DNA from: 2-02-FULL-55-14 sp964581115
Lineage (GTDB): Bacteria; Bacteroidota; Ignavibacteria; UBA10030
NCBI GenBank assembly: GCA_964581115.1
Contig: CAZOMY010000004.1
Coordinates: forward strand, 1-64,000
Direction: 5' to 3'
DNA length: 64,000 bases
Shown here: positions 54,645-62,557 of the stretch, piece by piece
Layout: every line of letters starts with the position of its first letter
How positions within the stretch are numbered: the stretch's first letter is position 1
Program-made: the position numbers and the translations under genes
Notes under the pieces: generated by a model
Databases searched by the model: none
What the model was told of the DNA's origin: nothing
What the model saw: the letters and a program-made list of their open reading frames with translations, nothing else

Positions 54645-55427
54645 ATGTCCGATCGTACCGCAACGCCCGCCACCGGCACGGAGTGGAAATGGGTCTTGGC
54701 CGGCGTGTTCGCCGGTCTGATCATCGTCGGTGCGTCGTATTACATCGTCGCACCCGTCTTCCACAGCCCCGCGATCCAGATCTTGGTCATGATGGTCGGA
54801 TTCTCGATGACGGGCGTCATCGTCGGATACTTCTCGCCTGGCGTGACCATCCGTGAGGCCGGCATCGCCGGCGCGATCGTCATGGTGTTGATCATGGTTC
54901 TGATGGCGATCGCCGGCGACCCCGAAAGCTTTGTCTCGGACAAACTGATCGACTTCCTCCTCCTGTTGCTGGGCATCGGCTTCTCGTTGGCCGGCGCTTG
55001 GGCGGGGGAAAAGCTCCAGGGGGGCGAGACGGCGGCAACGGACGAGGACAAGGCCGAGGATGTCATTCACTGGAAATGGGTGCTTACCGGAGTCGTTGTC
55101 GGATTCGCCCTCAGCGCCTTGTTCGTCTTTCTGACCTTCCCGATCCACAAGAGCATGATCGCCACCCTCGTGGCGTTCCTCTTCTCCTTTACGATCGCCG
55201 GCTTTATCGTGGGCTACAAGTCGCCCGGCGTGACGCTCAAGGAACCGGCCATCGCCGGCATCTTCACCGTCATTGTCGACTGGGTGTTCCTGGAATTCGG
55301 CATCAGTCTCAGCATCACCACCGACAACCTGATTTCGGGTCTCGCGCTCGGCTTCCTCTTTTCACTTCTGGGCGCATGGCTGGGCGAAAAGTATCAGGAA
55401 AGCCGCCGGACCGGCGCAACGGAATAA
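54645..55427 (+). CDS. Internally duplicated membrane protein
   Basis: A 260-residue protein made of two homologous halves, each with about four membrane helices. EWKWVLAG (13-20), IVGYFSPGVTIREAGIAG (59-76) and LAGAWAGEKLQ (115-125) recur as HWKWVLTG (142-149), IVGYKSPGVTLKEPAIAG (188-205) and LLGAWLGEKYQ (241-251). A short acidic linker (TDEDKAED) joins them. No family is recognised. A clear AGGAGG ribosome site precedes the ATG. It has a terminator after it and stands alone. Confidence 0.8.
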   Translation: MSDRTATPATGTEWKWVLAGVFAGLIIVGASYYIVAPVFHSPAIQILVMMVGFSMTGVIVGYFSPGVTIREAGIAGAIVMVLIMVLMAIAGDPESFVSDKLIDFLLLLLGIGFSLAGAWAGEKLQGGETAATDEDKAEDVIHWKWVLTGVVVGFALSALFVFLTFPIHKSMIATLVAFLFSFTIAGFIVGYKSPGVTLKEPAIAGIFTVIVDWVFLEFGISLSITTDNLISGLALGFLFSLLGAWLGEKYQESRRTGATE

Positions 55428-55451
55428 GCGCCCACATACCGTCTAAACGCG

Positions 55452-55489
55452 GGCCTCTTCGGATCGACCGAAGGGGCCTGCTTCGTTTT
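55452..55489 (+). terminator. Terminator after the duplicated membrane protein
   Basis: GGCCTCTTCGG (55452-55462), loop ATCGA, CCGAAGGGGCC (55468-55478) with one T-G pair, then TGCTTCGTTTTG. Confidence 0.8.
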
Positions 55490-55508
55490 GGACAGTCTAA
55501 GCACGCCT

Positions 55509-55537
55509 TTGATTGCCCTGACATTCCTTCGTATCTT
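55509..55537 (+). promoter_or_regulatory. Candidate pfkA promoter (TTG-N20-TATCTT)
   Basis: TTG 55509-55511, 20 nt, TATCTT 55532-55537 followed by TC. Predicted start near 55544, a 41-nt leader. It probably drives pfkA, the quinone-reductase-like gene, aat and purC. Confidence 0.55.
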
Positions 55538-55584
55538 TCATTATTACGGTGTACAGCGCTGATCAATCGAAAGAATACTGAACT

Positions 55585-56682
55585 ATGACCAAGCTGAAAC
55601 TGCGGCGCGTAGGCATTCTGACGGGTGGCGGCGACTGCCCGGGCCTGAACGCCGTCATCCGGGGTATTGCCAAGCCTGCGATGCAGTATTTCGGTGCGAC
55701 CGTCATCGGCATCGAGGACGGTTTTGAAGGTTTTGTTGAAGGGCGGGCCCGGGAATTGAGCCCCCGGGACCTGAGCGGCATCGTCAACCTTGGCGGCACG
55801 ATCCTTGGCACCTCGAACAAGGGCAATCCATTTCAGTTTCCCGTCGAGACTCCCTCGGGTATCGAGGTGTATGACTATTCCGAACATGCCATTCGAAACT
55901 ACAAGGACTGGCAACTTGACGCACTCTTCGCCATCGGTGGCGACGGAACGATGCACATCGTTGACAAGTTCACGGAACTGGGATTGAACATGGTCGGCGT
56001 GCCGAAGACGATCGACAACGATCTTTCGGCCACAGACGTCACGTTCGGCTTCGACTCTGCCGTGAGCGTCGCTACCGAGGCCATCGATCGGCTCCATACG
56101 ACAGCGTCGGCTCACCACCGCGTCATGGTCCTCGAGGTCATGGGGCGCTACGCAGGTTGGATCGCTCTCCACGCCGGCCTGGCCGGCGGAGCGGACGTGA
56201 TCCTCATTCCCGAGATCCCGTTCCAATGGAACAAGGTCTATGAGCATGTGCTGAAGCGAGGCAAGCGGGGAAGCCGGTTCTCCATTATCGCCGTGGCTGA
56301 AGGAGCAAGGCCGGCCGAAGGGGACATCGTCGTCAAAGAAAAGGACAAGAAGCGGACCGACCCGATCCGGCTTGGCGGCATAGGCGAGTACGTCGGCAAG
56401 ATGATCCAGGACAACACCGGCCTCGAGACCCGCGTGGCCGTCCTGGGCCATGTCCAGCGGGGCGGTAGTCCGACCCCGCATGACCGTGTGCTCGCGACCC
56501 GCTTCGGCTCAATGGCCCTGCAGATCGCAACGGAAGGGCGATTCGGCCACATGGTCAGCTTGCGAGGCAACGAGGTGACGGCCGTGCCCGTCAAAGAGGC
56601 CATTTTGAAGTTGCGAACGGTTCCCATCGATTCACAGCTGATCTTGGCGGCTCGGGCCGTTGGGACGTCGTTCGGCGATTGA
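55585..56682 (+). CDS. pfkA: 6-phosphofructokinase
   Basis: A 365-residue phosphofructokinase making fructose 1,6-bisphosphate. The active-site motifs are GGGDCPGLN (14-22), GGDGT (118-122), PKTIDND (140-146) and MGRYAGWIALHAGLAGGAD. At the two sites that discriminate phosphoryl donor it has Gly121 (as in ATP enzymes) and Lys141 (as in pyrophosphate enzymes). This mixed pair is known in both ATP- and PPi-dependent members of the actinomycete-type group, so the donor cannot be decided. It heads an operon; the next gene starts 2 nt after its stop. Confidence 0.93.
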   Translation: MTKLKLRRVGILTGGGDCPGLNAVIRGIAKPAMQYFGATVIGIEDGFEGFVEGRARELSPRDLSGIVNLGGTILGTSNKGNPFQFPVETPSGIEVYDYSEHAIRNYKDWQLDALFAIGGDGTMHIVDKFTELGLNMVGVPKTIDNDLSATDVTFGFDSAVSVATEAIDRLHTTASAHHRVMVLEVMGRYAGWIALHAGLAGGADVILIPEIPFQWNKVYEHVLKRGKRGSRFSIIAVAEGARPAEGDIVVKEKDKKRTDPIRLGGIGEYVGKMIQDNTGLETRVAVLGHVQRGGSPTPHDRVLATRFGSMALQIATEGRFGHMVSLRGNEVTAVPVKEAILKLRTVPIDSQLILAARAVGTSFGD

Positions 56683-56684
56683 CC

Positions 56685-57716
56685 ATGAGGGCGGCCGTTA
56701 TTACGCGGTTCGGACCGCCCGAGGTCCTACAACTCCGCGACCTGCCACCACCCGCCCTCATGCCGGGAGGGGTGCGGGTCCGCGTGCGCGCCATAGGTCT
56801 CAATTTTGCAGACATCGGCGCCCGGCTTGGCGTGTATCCGAGCATACCCAAGCCCCCGTTCGTTCCTGGCATCGAGTTCACCGGCACCGTCACGGAGGTC
56901 GCACGGGGTGTCTCGACCCACAGGATCGGTGACCGGGTGATGGGATTCACCCGGCAGGGTGCCTATGCAGAAGAGGTCTGTGTCCCGGCGGACTTCGTTC
57001 GACGTGTTCCCGCGAAGATGTCCGACCACACCGCGGCCGGCTTTACCGTCACGTATCTCAGCGCATACCACGGTTTGAAGACCTTGGGGAGCGTTGCGAC
57101 CGGTGAGAGTGCGGTCGTTCATGCCGCGGCCGGCGGCGTTGGCACGGCGGCGCTACAGTTGCTCCGCCATTGGGGCGTACGGTCGATCGCAGTGGCATCG
57201 ACGGAACAGAAGTTGGAAGTGGCTCGTAGACTCGGTGCGACGGCTCTGATCGCCTCTGGGAGCGGAAGGCTGACGGAACGGTTGAAGGCTCTGACGGACA
57301 ACAGGGGTGTCGATGTCGTCCTCGACTCCGTCGGTGGAAGGATCTTCCGCGATTCCTGGAAGGCGCTGGCCCCAATGGGTCGGTATGTGCTGTTCGGATT
57401 TGCGTCGGCGGTCGGGCGCCGCACCCTGGACCGATGGCGGCTCCTGAAAGAGGTCCTGGCGACACCGTGGGTCTTTCCCCCGACAATGCCGTCCCGCAAC
57501 CTGACCCTCGCGGGATTCAACCTGTACTTCCTGGCCGAGCGAACGGCATATCTGCAGTCCGCCGCCGCCGAGTTGTTGGGTCTTTGGAAGAGGGGCGCGA
57601 TCGACCCGGTCATTGGACGCGTCTTCTCGTTCGATGGCATCGTCGATGCCCATCGTTGGATGCAGAGCCGGAAGAGTACGGGCAAGATCGTCATCGATCT
57701 CGCCGTGAACCGGTGA
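56685..57716 (+). CDS. Zinc-independent quinone oxidoreductase-like MDR protein
   Basis: About 343 residues from ATG 56685. Medium-chain dehydrogenase/reductase fold: VRAIGLNFADIGARLG, FVPGIEFTGTV, then the NADPH-binding VVHAAAGGVGTAALQLL and VVLDSVGG. The cysteines and histidines that bind catalytic and structural zinc in alcohol dehydrogenases are absent, placing it with quinone reductases (QorA-like). The substrate is unknown. Confidence 0.88.
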   Translation: MRAAVITRFGPPEVLQLRDLPPPALMPGGVRVRVRAIGLNFADIGARLGVYPSIPKPPFVPGIEFTGTVTEVARGVSTHRIGDRVMGFTRQGAYAEEVCVPADFVRRVPAKMSDHTAAGFTVTYLSAYHGLKTLGSVATGESAVVHAAAGGVGTAALQLLRHWGVRSIAVASTEQKLEVARRLGATALIASGSGRLTERLKALTDNRGVDVVLDSVGGRIFRDSWKALAPMGRYVLFGFASAVGRRTLDRWRLLKEVLATPWVFPPTMPSRNLTLAGFNLYFLAERTAYLQSAAAELLGLWKRGAIDPVIGRVFSFDGIVDAHRWMQSRKSTGKIVIDLAVNR

Positions 57717-57717
57717 C

Positions 57718-58317
57718 GTGGCCCGACGATCGTCATCGGTGAGCCTCGACCCGCGGATGGTCGAGCAAGCATATCGGATCGGGGTCTTTCCGATGGCCGA
57801 CGCCAAGACCGGAGAGATCGTTTGGTACGCGCCCGACCCGCGCGCGATCATTCCGCTCGATAACTTTACCGTTCCTCGTTCGCTGCGGTCGCTGATGAAA
57901 CGGAGAGTGTATGAGGTCCGATGGGACACGGCGTTCGGCGATGTCATTCACGGTTGCGCCGAACGATCTGAGACCTGGATCTCTCCGGAGATCATCGGTG
58001 CGTATGAGGCTCTCCACCGTGACGGAAAGGCGCACAGCGTCGAGTCGTGGAAGGACGGAGCTCTGGCGGGAGGCCTCTACGGTGTGGCGCTTGGCGGTGC
58101 GTTCTTCGGAGAGTCGATGTTCAGCCGCTCGCCCGATGCATCGACGCCCGCGCTCGTGGCGCTCGTCGAACGGATGCGCGAGCGTGGTTTTCGCCTGCTC
58201 GACATTCAATTCATGACGCCGCACCTGGCCCGGTTCGGAGCCGAAGAGGTCACACGAGCGTCGTATCTGAACATGTTGAGGTCCGCACTGGCTGTCGAGG
58301 CGGTGCTGCATCCCTGA
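57718..58317 (+). CDS. aat: Leucyl/phenylalanyl-tRNA-protein transferase
   Basis: A 199-residue Aat starting with GTG 57718, one base after the previous stop. The core is clear: YRIGVFPMADAKTGEIVWYAPDPRAIIPL, GGLYGVALGGAFFGESMFS and LLDIQFMTPHLARFGAEE. It adds Leu or Phe to proteins with N-terminal Arg or Lys, creating N-degrons read by ClpS, which is also in this window. It is shorter than E. coli Aat (234) by loop differences, not truncation. Confidence 0.95.
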   Translation: MARRSSSVSLDPRMVEQAYRIGVFPMADAKTGEIVWYAPDPRAIIPLDNFTVPRSLRSLMKRRVYEVRWDTAFGDVIHGCAERSETWISPEIIGAYEALHRDGKAHSVESWKDGALAGGLYGVALGGAFFGESMFSRSPDASTPALVALVERMRERGFRLLDIQFMTPHLARFGAEEVTRASYLNMLRSALAVEAVLHP

Positions 58318-58334
58318 ACCATCGAAAGACAAGC

Positions 58335-59246
58335 ATGTCAACGGCCCATCACGTTCCCGTCATCACATCGACGTCGTTTGCCGGGCTGAAGTATCTGCAC
58401 AGCGGTAAAGTCCGGGATCTCTACGAAGCCGATGACAAGTTGCTTATCGTTGCCACCGACCGGTTGTCAGCCTACGATGTCATCATGAACGAGGGGATCC
58501 CGTTCAAGGGCAAGGTGCTGACGCTGATCTCGGAGCATTGGTTCGGCCGAATGGCCGACATTGTGCCGAACCATCTGATCTCGACGATCGTCTACGATTT
58601 TCCGTCTGCATGCAAGCCGTATTGGAGCGCGCTCGAAGACCGCACGATGTATGTGCGAAAGGCGAAGCCGTTCCCCATCGAATGCGTGGTCCGTGGCTAC
58701 CTGTCGGGATCGGGCTGGCAGGAGTACCAGACCTCCGGTTCGGTCTGCGGCGTGAAGCTTCCAAGCGGGCTCGTTGAGTCGGACCGCCTGCCCGAGCCCA
58801 TCTTCACCCCGGCGACGAAGGAACTGCAGGGACGCCACGACGAGAATATCTCGTTCGATCGGGTTGTTCAACTCATCGGGGCTGAGCATGCAGAGCACTT
58901 GCGCTCGCTGGCGACCGCGATCTACAAACGCGCGGCGGCGGATGCAGAATCGAAGGGCATCATCATTGCGGATACGAAAATGGAATTCGGCCTCGACGAG
59001 AACGGCCGGATCATCCTCATCGACGAGCTTCTGACCCCCGATTCGTCCCGTTTCTGGCCGATGGACTCCTATACTCCCGGCCGGGGGCAGAACAGCTTTG
59101 ACAAGCAGTTCGTCCGCGACTATTTGAACTCTATCAACTTCAATCGCCAGCCTCCGCCGCCCAAACTGCCGGACGAGGTGATCTTCAAGACGTCGGTGCT
59201 CTACGTCGAAGCGCTGAAACGGTTGACGGGGAGGACACTGCCTTAG
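58335..59246 (+). CDS. purC: Phosphoribosylaminoimidazole-succinocarboxamide synthase
   Basis: A 303-residue SAICAR synthetase from ATG 58335 (the long upstream open frame overlaps aat). LHSGKVRDLYEADDKLLIVATDRLSAYDV in part, KAKPFPIECVVRGYLSGSGW, and IIADTKMEFGLDENG with LTPDSSRFWP are the family motifs. At about 300 residues it is the longer, yeast-like type. It acts in purine synthesis; no other pur gene is adjacent. Confidence 0.95.
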   Translation: MSTAHHVPVITSTSFAGLKYLHSGKVRDLYEADDKLLIVATDRLSAYDVIMNEGIPFKGKVLTLISEHWFGRMADIVPNHLISTIVYDFPSACKPYWSALEDRTMYVRKAKPFPIECVVRGYLSGSGWQEYQTSGSVCGVKLPSGLVESDRLPEPIFTPATKELQGRHDENISFDRVVQLIGAEHAEHLRSLATAIYKRAAADAESKGIIIADTKMEFGLDENGRIILIDELLTPDSSRFWPMDSYTPGRGQNSFDKQFVRDYLNSINFNRQPPPPKLPDEVIFKTSVLYVEALKRLTGRTLP

Positions 59247-59268
59247 ACGAGTTCGCCCCTCGCACCCC

Positions 59269-59297
59269 GTATGTTTTGTGTCCTTAGTGCTCTGTGT
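59269..59297 (-). repeat. Copy of the dispersed CACAAAGGA-like repeat
   Basis: On the minus strand, GGCCACACAGAGCACTAAGGA followed by CACAAAAC, matching the copies at 5.1 and 31.4 kb. It occupies the gap between purC and mrp. Confidence 0.5.
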
Positions 59298-59350
59298 GGC
59301 CATCGCCTCTTCGCTGAATCCATACATCCTTACGTGATCAGGACCTCATC

Positions 59351-60448
59351 ATGCTTCTGTTGACCGAGCAAAACATCCTCCAAAGCCTCCGTGTCGTACG
59401 CGATCCCGATCTTCACCGCGACATCGTCACCCTCGGATTCGTGAAGAACCTTACGATCAGCGGCAACGATGTGGCCTTCGACCTTGTCCTCACGACGCCC
59501 TCATGCCCCGTGCGCGACCAGTTCGTCCTTGAATGCGAGAAGGCCATCCGCGCGACCATCGAAGGCGTCAAGAACGTCGAGGTTCGCCTTTCCTCGAACG
59601 TGACAACCCATACGCACGCTCAGAAGGATGCCATCCTGCCCGGCGTCAAGAATACCATCGCCGTCGCGAGCGGAAAGGGGGGCGTGGGCAAGTCGACCGT
59701 AGCGGTCAATCTGGCCGTCTCGTTGGCCATGGACGGTGCGAAGGTCGGACTGGTTGACGCCGATATCTACGGTCCGTCGATCCCGACGATGTTCGGCATC
59801 AACGAACGCCCGAAAGTCTCGCAGAACAAGCTGTATCCCCTTGAGAAGTATGGCGTCAAGGTGATGTCGATCGGCTTTCTCGTGGACCCGATGCAGGCGG
59901 TGATCTGGCGCGGACCGATGGCCAGCGGCGCCGTGAAGCAGTTCATGGGCGATGTGGAGTGGGGGGAGCTCGACTATCTTGTGTTCGACCTTCCGCCGGG
60001 GACGGGAGATATTCAGCTCACGATCGTCCAGACGATTCCATTGACAGGCGCTGTGATCGTGACAACGCCTCAAGATGTGGCCCTCGCCGATGCCCGCAAA
60101 GGTCTCGTGATGTTTAACAAGGTGAACGTGCCCGTGTTGGGGATCGTTGAGAACATGTCCTACTACATCTGTTCGCACTGCGGTCAACGGGAGAACATCT
60201 TTGACAACGGCGGGGGCAAGAAGACAGCGACGGAGTTGAACGTGCCGTTCCTGGGTGAGATACCGATCGATACCAAGATCCGTGTGGGTGGAGATGCAGG
60301 ACATCCGGTCGTGCATGCAGAGCCGACGTCGCCGCGCTCCGAAATCATCCGCGGCATCGCACGGCAGCTGGCAGCACAGGTCAGCATCCGCAACGTCGAC
60401 GGCATTCAGACGCCGAAGCTGGAGATCCTGCTGGGGCCGCAGAACTAA
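59351..60448 (+). CDS. mrp: Mrp/NBP35-family Fe-S carrier ATPase
   Basis: A 365-residue protein: an N-terminal MIP18/DUF59 domain (about 1-85, with VRDPDLHRDIVTLGFVKNL and TTPSCPVRDQF), then a deviant Walker A P-loop GKGGVGKST (108-116), and YYICSHCGQ with C274 and C277, the CxxC that holds a bridging Fe-S cluster between two subunits. It assembles or carries Fe-S clusters. A NifU C-terminal protein follows. Confidence 0.95.
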   Translation: MLLLTEQNILQSLRVVRDPDLHRDIVTLGFVKNLTISGNDVAFDLVLTTPSCPVRDQFVLECEKAIRATIEGVKNVEVRLSSNVTTHTHAQKDAILPGVKNTIAVASGKGGVGKSTVAVNLAVSLAMDGAKVGLVDADIYGPSIPTMFGINERPKVSQNKLYPLEKYGVKVMSIGFLVDPMQAVIWRGPMASGAVKQFMGDVEWGELDYLVFDLPPGTGDIQLTIVQTIPLTGAVIVTTPQDVALADARKGLVMFNKVNVPVLGIVENMSYYICSHCGQRENIFDNGGGKKTATELNVPFLGEIPIDTKIRVGGDAGHPVVHAEPTSPRSEIIRGIARQLAAQVSIRNVDGIQTPKLEILLGPQN

Positions 60449-60573
60449 GTTCTCGAGAAAGGATGGCGTCTCGCGATCTTTGGCCGACAAGAACGCTCAG
60501 TCTGCCCCGCCGGTCCATAGCACGCAACGAGGCAGGTGGGGACGCCAAGAGAGATGGCATTGACGATGTGAAG

Positions 60574-60810
60574 ATGTCACTACCTTCAATGACCGATATC
60601 GAGCGCACGCTGGACCGCATCCGTCCGTTCCTGAAGCTGGACGGGGGCGATGTGGAACTGGTGCGACTGACGGAGGACGGCATCCTGGAAGTACGCCTCA
60701 CCGGCTCGTGTATGGACTGCCCCATGTCTCGCATGACGCTCCGGGCCGGCATCGAGCGGGCGGTCTTGTTCGAGCATCAGGAGATCCGCAGGATCGAGCA
60801 GGTGCGGTAG
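60574..60810 (+). CDS. NifU C-terminal domain Fe-S scaffold protein
   Basis: About 78 residues from ATG 60574 (ATG 60589 would give 73; the open frame to 60463 lacks support). MTDIERTLDRIRPFLKLDGGDVELV and the CxxC pair C46/C49 in TGSCMDCPMSRMTL define a NfuA/NifU-C type scaffold. It follows mrp by about 125 bp and probably works with it in Fe-S delivery. It is followed by a hairpin. Confidence 0.92.
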   Translation: MSLPSMTDIERTLDRIRPFLKLDGGDVELVRLTEDGILEVRLTGSCMDCPMSRMTLRAGIERAVLFEHQEIRRIEQVR

Positions 60811-60832
60811 AGAACCGAGGGCTGAAGAATAC

Positions 60833-60862
60833 AGAAGGCCGGGGCGTTTGCTCCGGCCTTCA
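60833..60862. terminator. Terminator between the NifU-like and ftsE genes
   Basis: GAAGGCCGG (60834-60842) pairs perfectly with CCGGCCTTC (60853-60861). The genes on either side converge on it, so it may serve both strands; no long T-run is present. Confidence 0.7.
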
Positions 60863-60884
60863 TGTGTCGTGTGGGATCCGATGC

Positions 60885-61562
60885 TCAACGCTTTTTCGGC
60901 GCCCGCATGTCGACCTCCTGCAATCGCCCATCCTTCAGCTGCACCACCCGGGCCGGATATCTCTTGACAAGGTCGTAGTTATGCGTGGCCATCAGCACCG
61001 CGGTCCCGCGCATGTTGATCTTCGTCATAAGCTCCATGATCTCGGCCGACGACGCCGGATCAAGGTTTCCCGTCGGCTCGTCCGCGATCAACATGGCCGG
61101 CTCGTTGACCAGAGCGCGTGCGATGACGACGCGCTGCTGCTCGCCACCCGACAACTCATGAGGCATCTGATTCCGTTTGTGGCTGAGACCTACCTCGGCC
61201 AGGGCATGCAGCACCTTCTTCTTCAGATCTCCGCGGCGCGCATTCGTGACGTATAACGCGAATGCGACATTGTCATAGACTGACCGGTCGTCGAGAAGCT
61301 TGAAATCCTGGAACACCACTCCGATGCGCCGGCGCAGATATGGGATCTCCTTGGGCGTGATGTTCGAGCTGTCGTACCCCGCCACCCGGACCCGTCCGGC
61401 CTCGGGGAAGAGATCGAAGTAGAGCAGCCGCATGAGCGAACTCTTACCCGCGCCTGTCTGTCCGACAAGATAGACGAACTCCCCCCGTTTCATGGAGAAG
61501 CTGAGATTCGTCAGGACCTGCTGTCCGTCGAACGAGACGGTGACCCCGGTCAATTCGATCAT
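60885..61562 (-). CDS. ftsE: Cell-division ABC transporter ATPase FtsE
   Basis: A 225-residue ABC ATPase: Walker A GQTGAGKS (34-41), signature LSGGEQQRV, Walker B MLIADEPTGNLD and the H-loop MATHNYDLV. The sequence around FVYLVGQTGAGKSSLMRLLY is characteristic of FtsE. Its partner FtsX is normally adjacent but is not here: the gene downstream is convergent. Its ATG overlaps the pdxA stop by 4 bp. Confidence 0.88.
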   Translation of the reverse strand: MIELTGVTVSFDGQQVLTNLSFSMKRGEFVYLVGQTGAGKSSLMRLLYFDLFPEAGRVRVAGYDSSNITPKEIPYLRRRIGVVFQDFKLLDDRSVYDNVAFALYVTNARRGDLKKKVLHALAEVGLSHKRNQMPHELSGGEQQRVVIARALVNEPAMLIADEPTGNLDPASSAEIMELMTKINMRGTAVLMATHNYDLVKRYPARVVQLKDGRLQEVDMRAPKKR

Positions 61563-62557
61563 ACGGCAGCCCCCCGACGGGCCTTCGACATCGACACGGC
61601 GAGCCGAATGGCTTCGATGGTGCTGGATGGATCGGCCGACCCTTTGCCGGCAATGTCGTACGCCGTTCCATGGTCGGGTGAGGTCCGAATGATGGGAAGC
61701 CCCGCCGAGACGTTCACTGCCGACCCGAAGGAGAGAAGCTTCAGAGGGATCAGCCCCTGGTCGTGGTACATCGCAAGGACCGCGTCGTAGTTCGCGTGTC
61801 TCTTCATCCCAAAGAACGCGTCAGCAGGGAAAGGGCCGTCCGCATCGATTCCCGCCGACCGTGTCGACACCAATGCCGGCGCGATGAACTCGGCTTCCTC
61901 GCTTCCGATGTGCCCGTTCTCTCCCGCATGCGGATTCAAACCCAGGACCGCGATCTTCGGCGATCCGATGCCGAAATCGCGCTTCAGCGCCCCGTTCATC
62001 AACTCCAACTTCTCGCGCACCTTTTCTGCGGTCACTTGCTTCGGGACGGCCGCAAGCGGCGTGTGTACCGTCACGAGCCCCACGCGCAACGCCCGGGACA
62101 CGAGCATCATGATGACCTTCTGCGAGCGGCTGAAGAGAGTCACCATCTCCGTTTGCCCCGGGAAGTCATAGCCGGCCATGTGTAACGCTTCCTTCGAGGC
62201 TGGTGCCGTCACCATTGCCTCGACCTTGCCTGACAGGCACAATTCGACGGCCTTCTCGATCGCCAGACCGGCATTCTTTCCCGAGACTTTGGTCGGCGAT
62301 CCGTATGTCACGTCGGCGGCAATGCCGTCGCCGATGTCGACGACCCCGAGTGCGCTTCCCCCGGGGGTCGACGGCGAGCGCTTCTCGAGGCTCAGCCGTT
62401 TGTGCGTCAATGGAAGCACATGCCGAAACACCGCGATCGGACCGACAAGCAACGGGGTGCAGAGTCTCCGGACCGACGGGTCGGCTGCGGACCGTAGCGC
62501 AACCTCGGGTCCGATGCCGTTCATGTCGCCGATCGTGATGGCGATCGTGGGCTTCAC
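61559..62557 (-). CDS. pdxA: 4-hydroxythreonine-4-phosphate dehydrogenase
   Basis: A 332-residue enzyme of the DXP-dependent pyridoxal 5'-phosphate route. GDMNGIGPEVALR, the metal-binding histidines in YDFPGQTE and AMYHDQGLIPLK, and SPDHGTAYDIAGKG are family motifs. It overlaps ftsE downstream and the GWxTD gene upstream by four bases each, so the three form one operon. Confidence 0.95.
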   Translation of the reverse strand: MKPTIAITIGDMNGIGPEVALRSAADPSVRRLCTPLLVGPIAVFRHVLPLTHKRLSLEKRSPSTPGGSALGVVDIGDGIAADVTYGSPTKVSGKNAGLAIEKAVELCLSGKVEAMVTAPASKEALHMAGYDFPGQTEMVTLFSRSQKVIMMLVSRALRVGLVTVHTPLAAVPKQVTAEKVREKLELMNGALKRDFGIGSPKIAVLGLNPHAGENGHIGSEEAEFIAPALVSTRSAGIDADGPFPADAFFGMKRHANYDAVLAMYHDQGLIPLKLLSFGSAVNVSAGLPIIRTSPDHGTAYDIAGKGSADPSSTIEAIRLAVSMSKARRGAAV

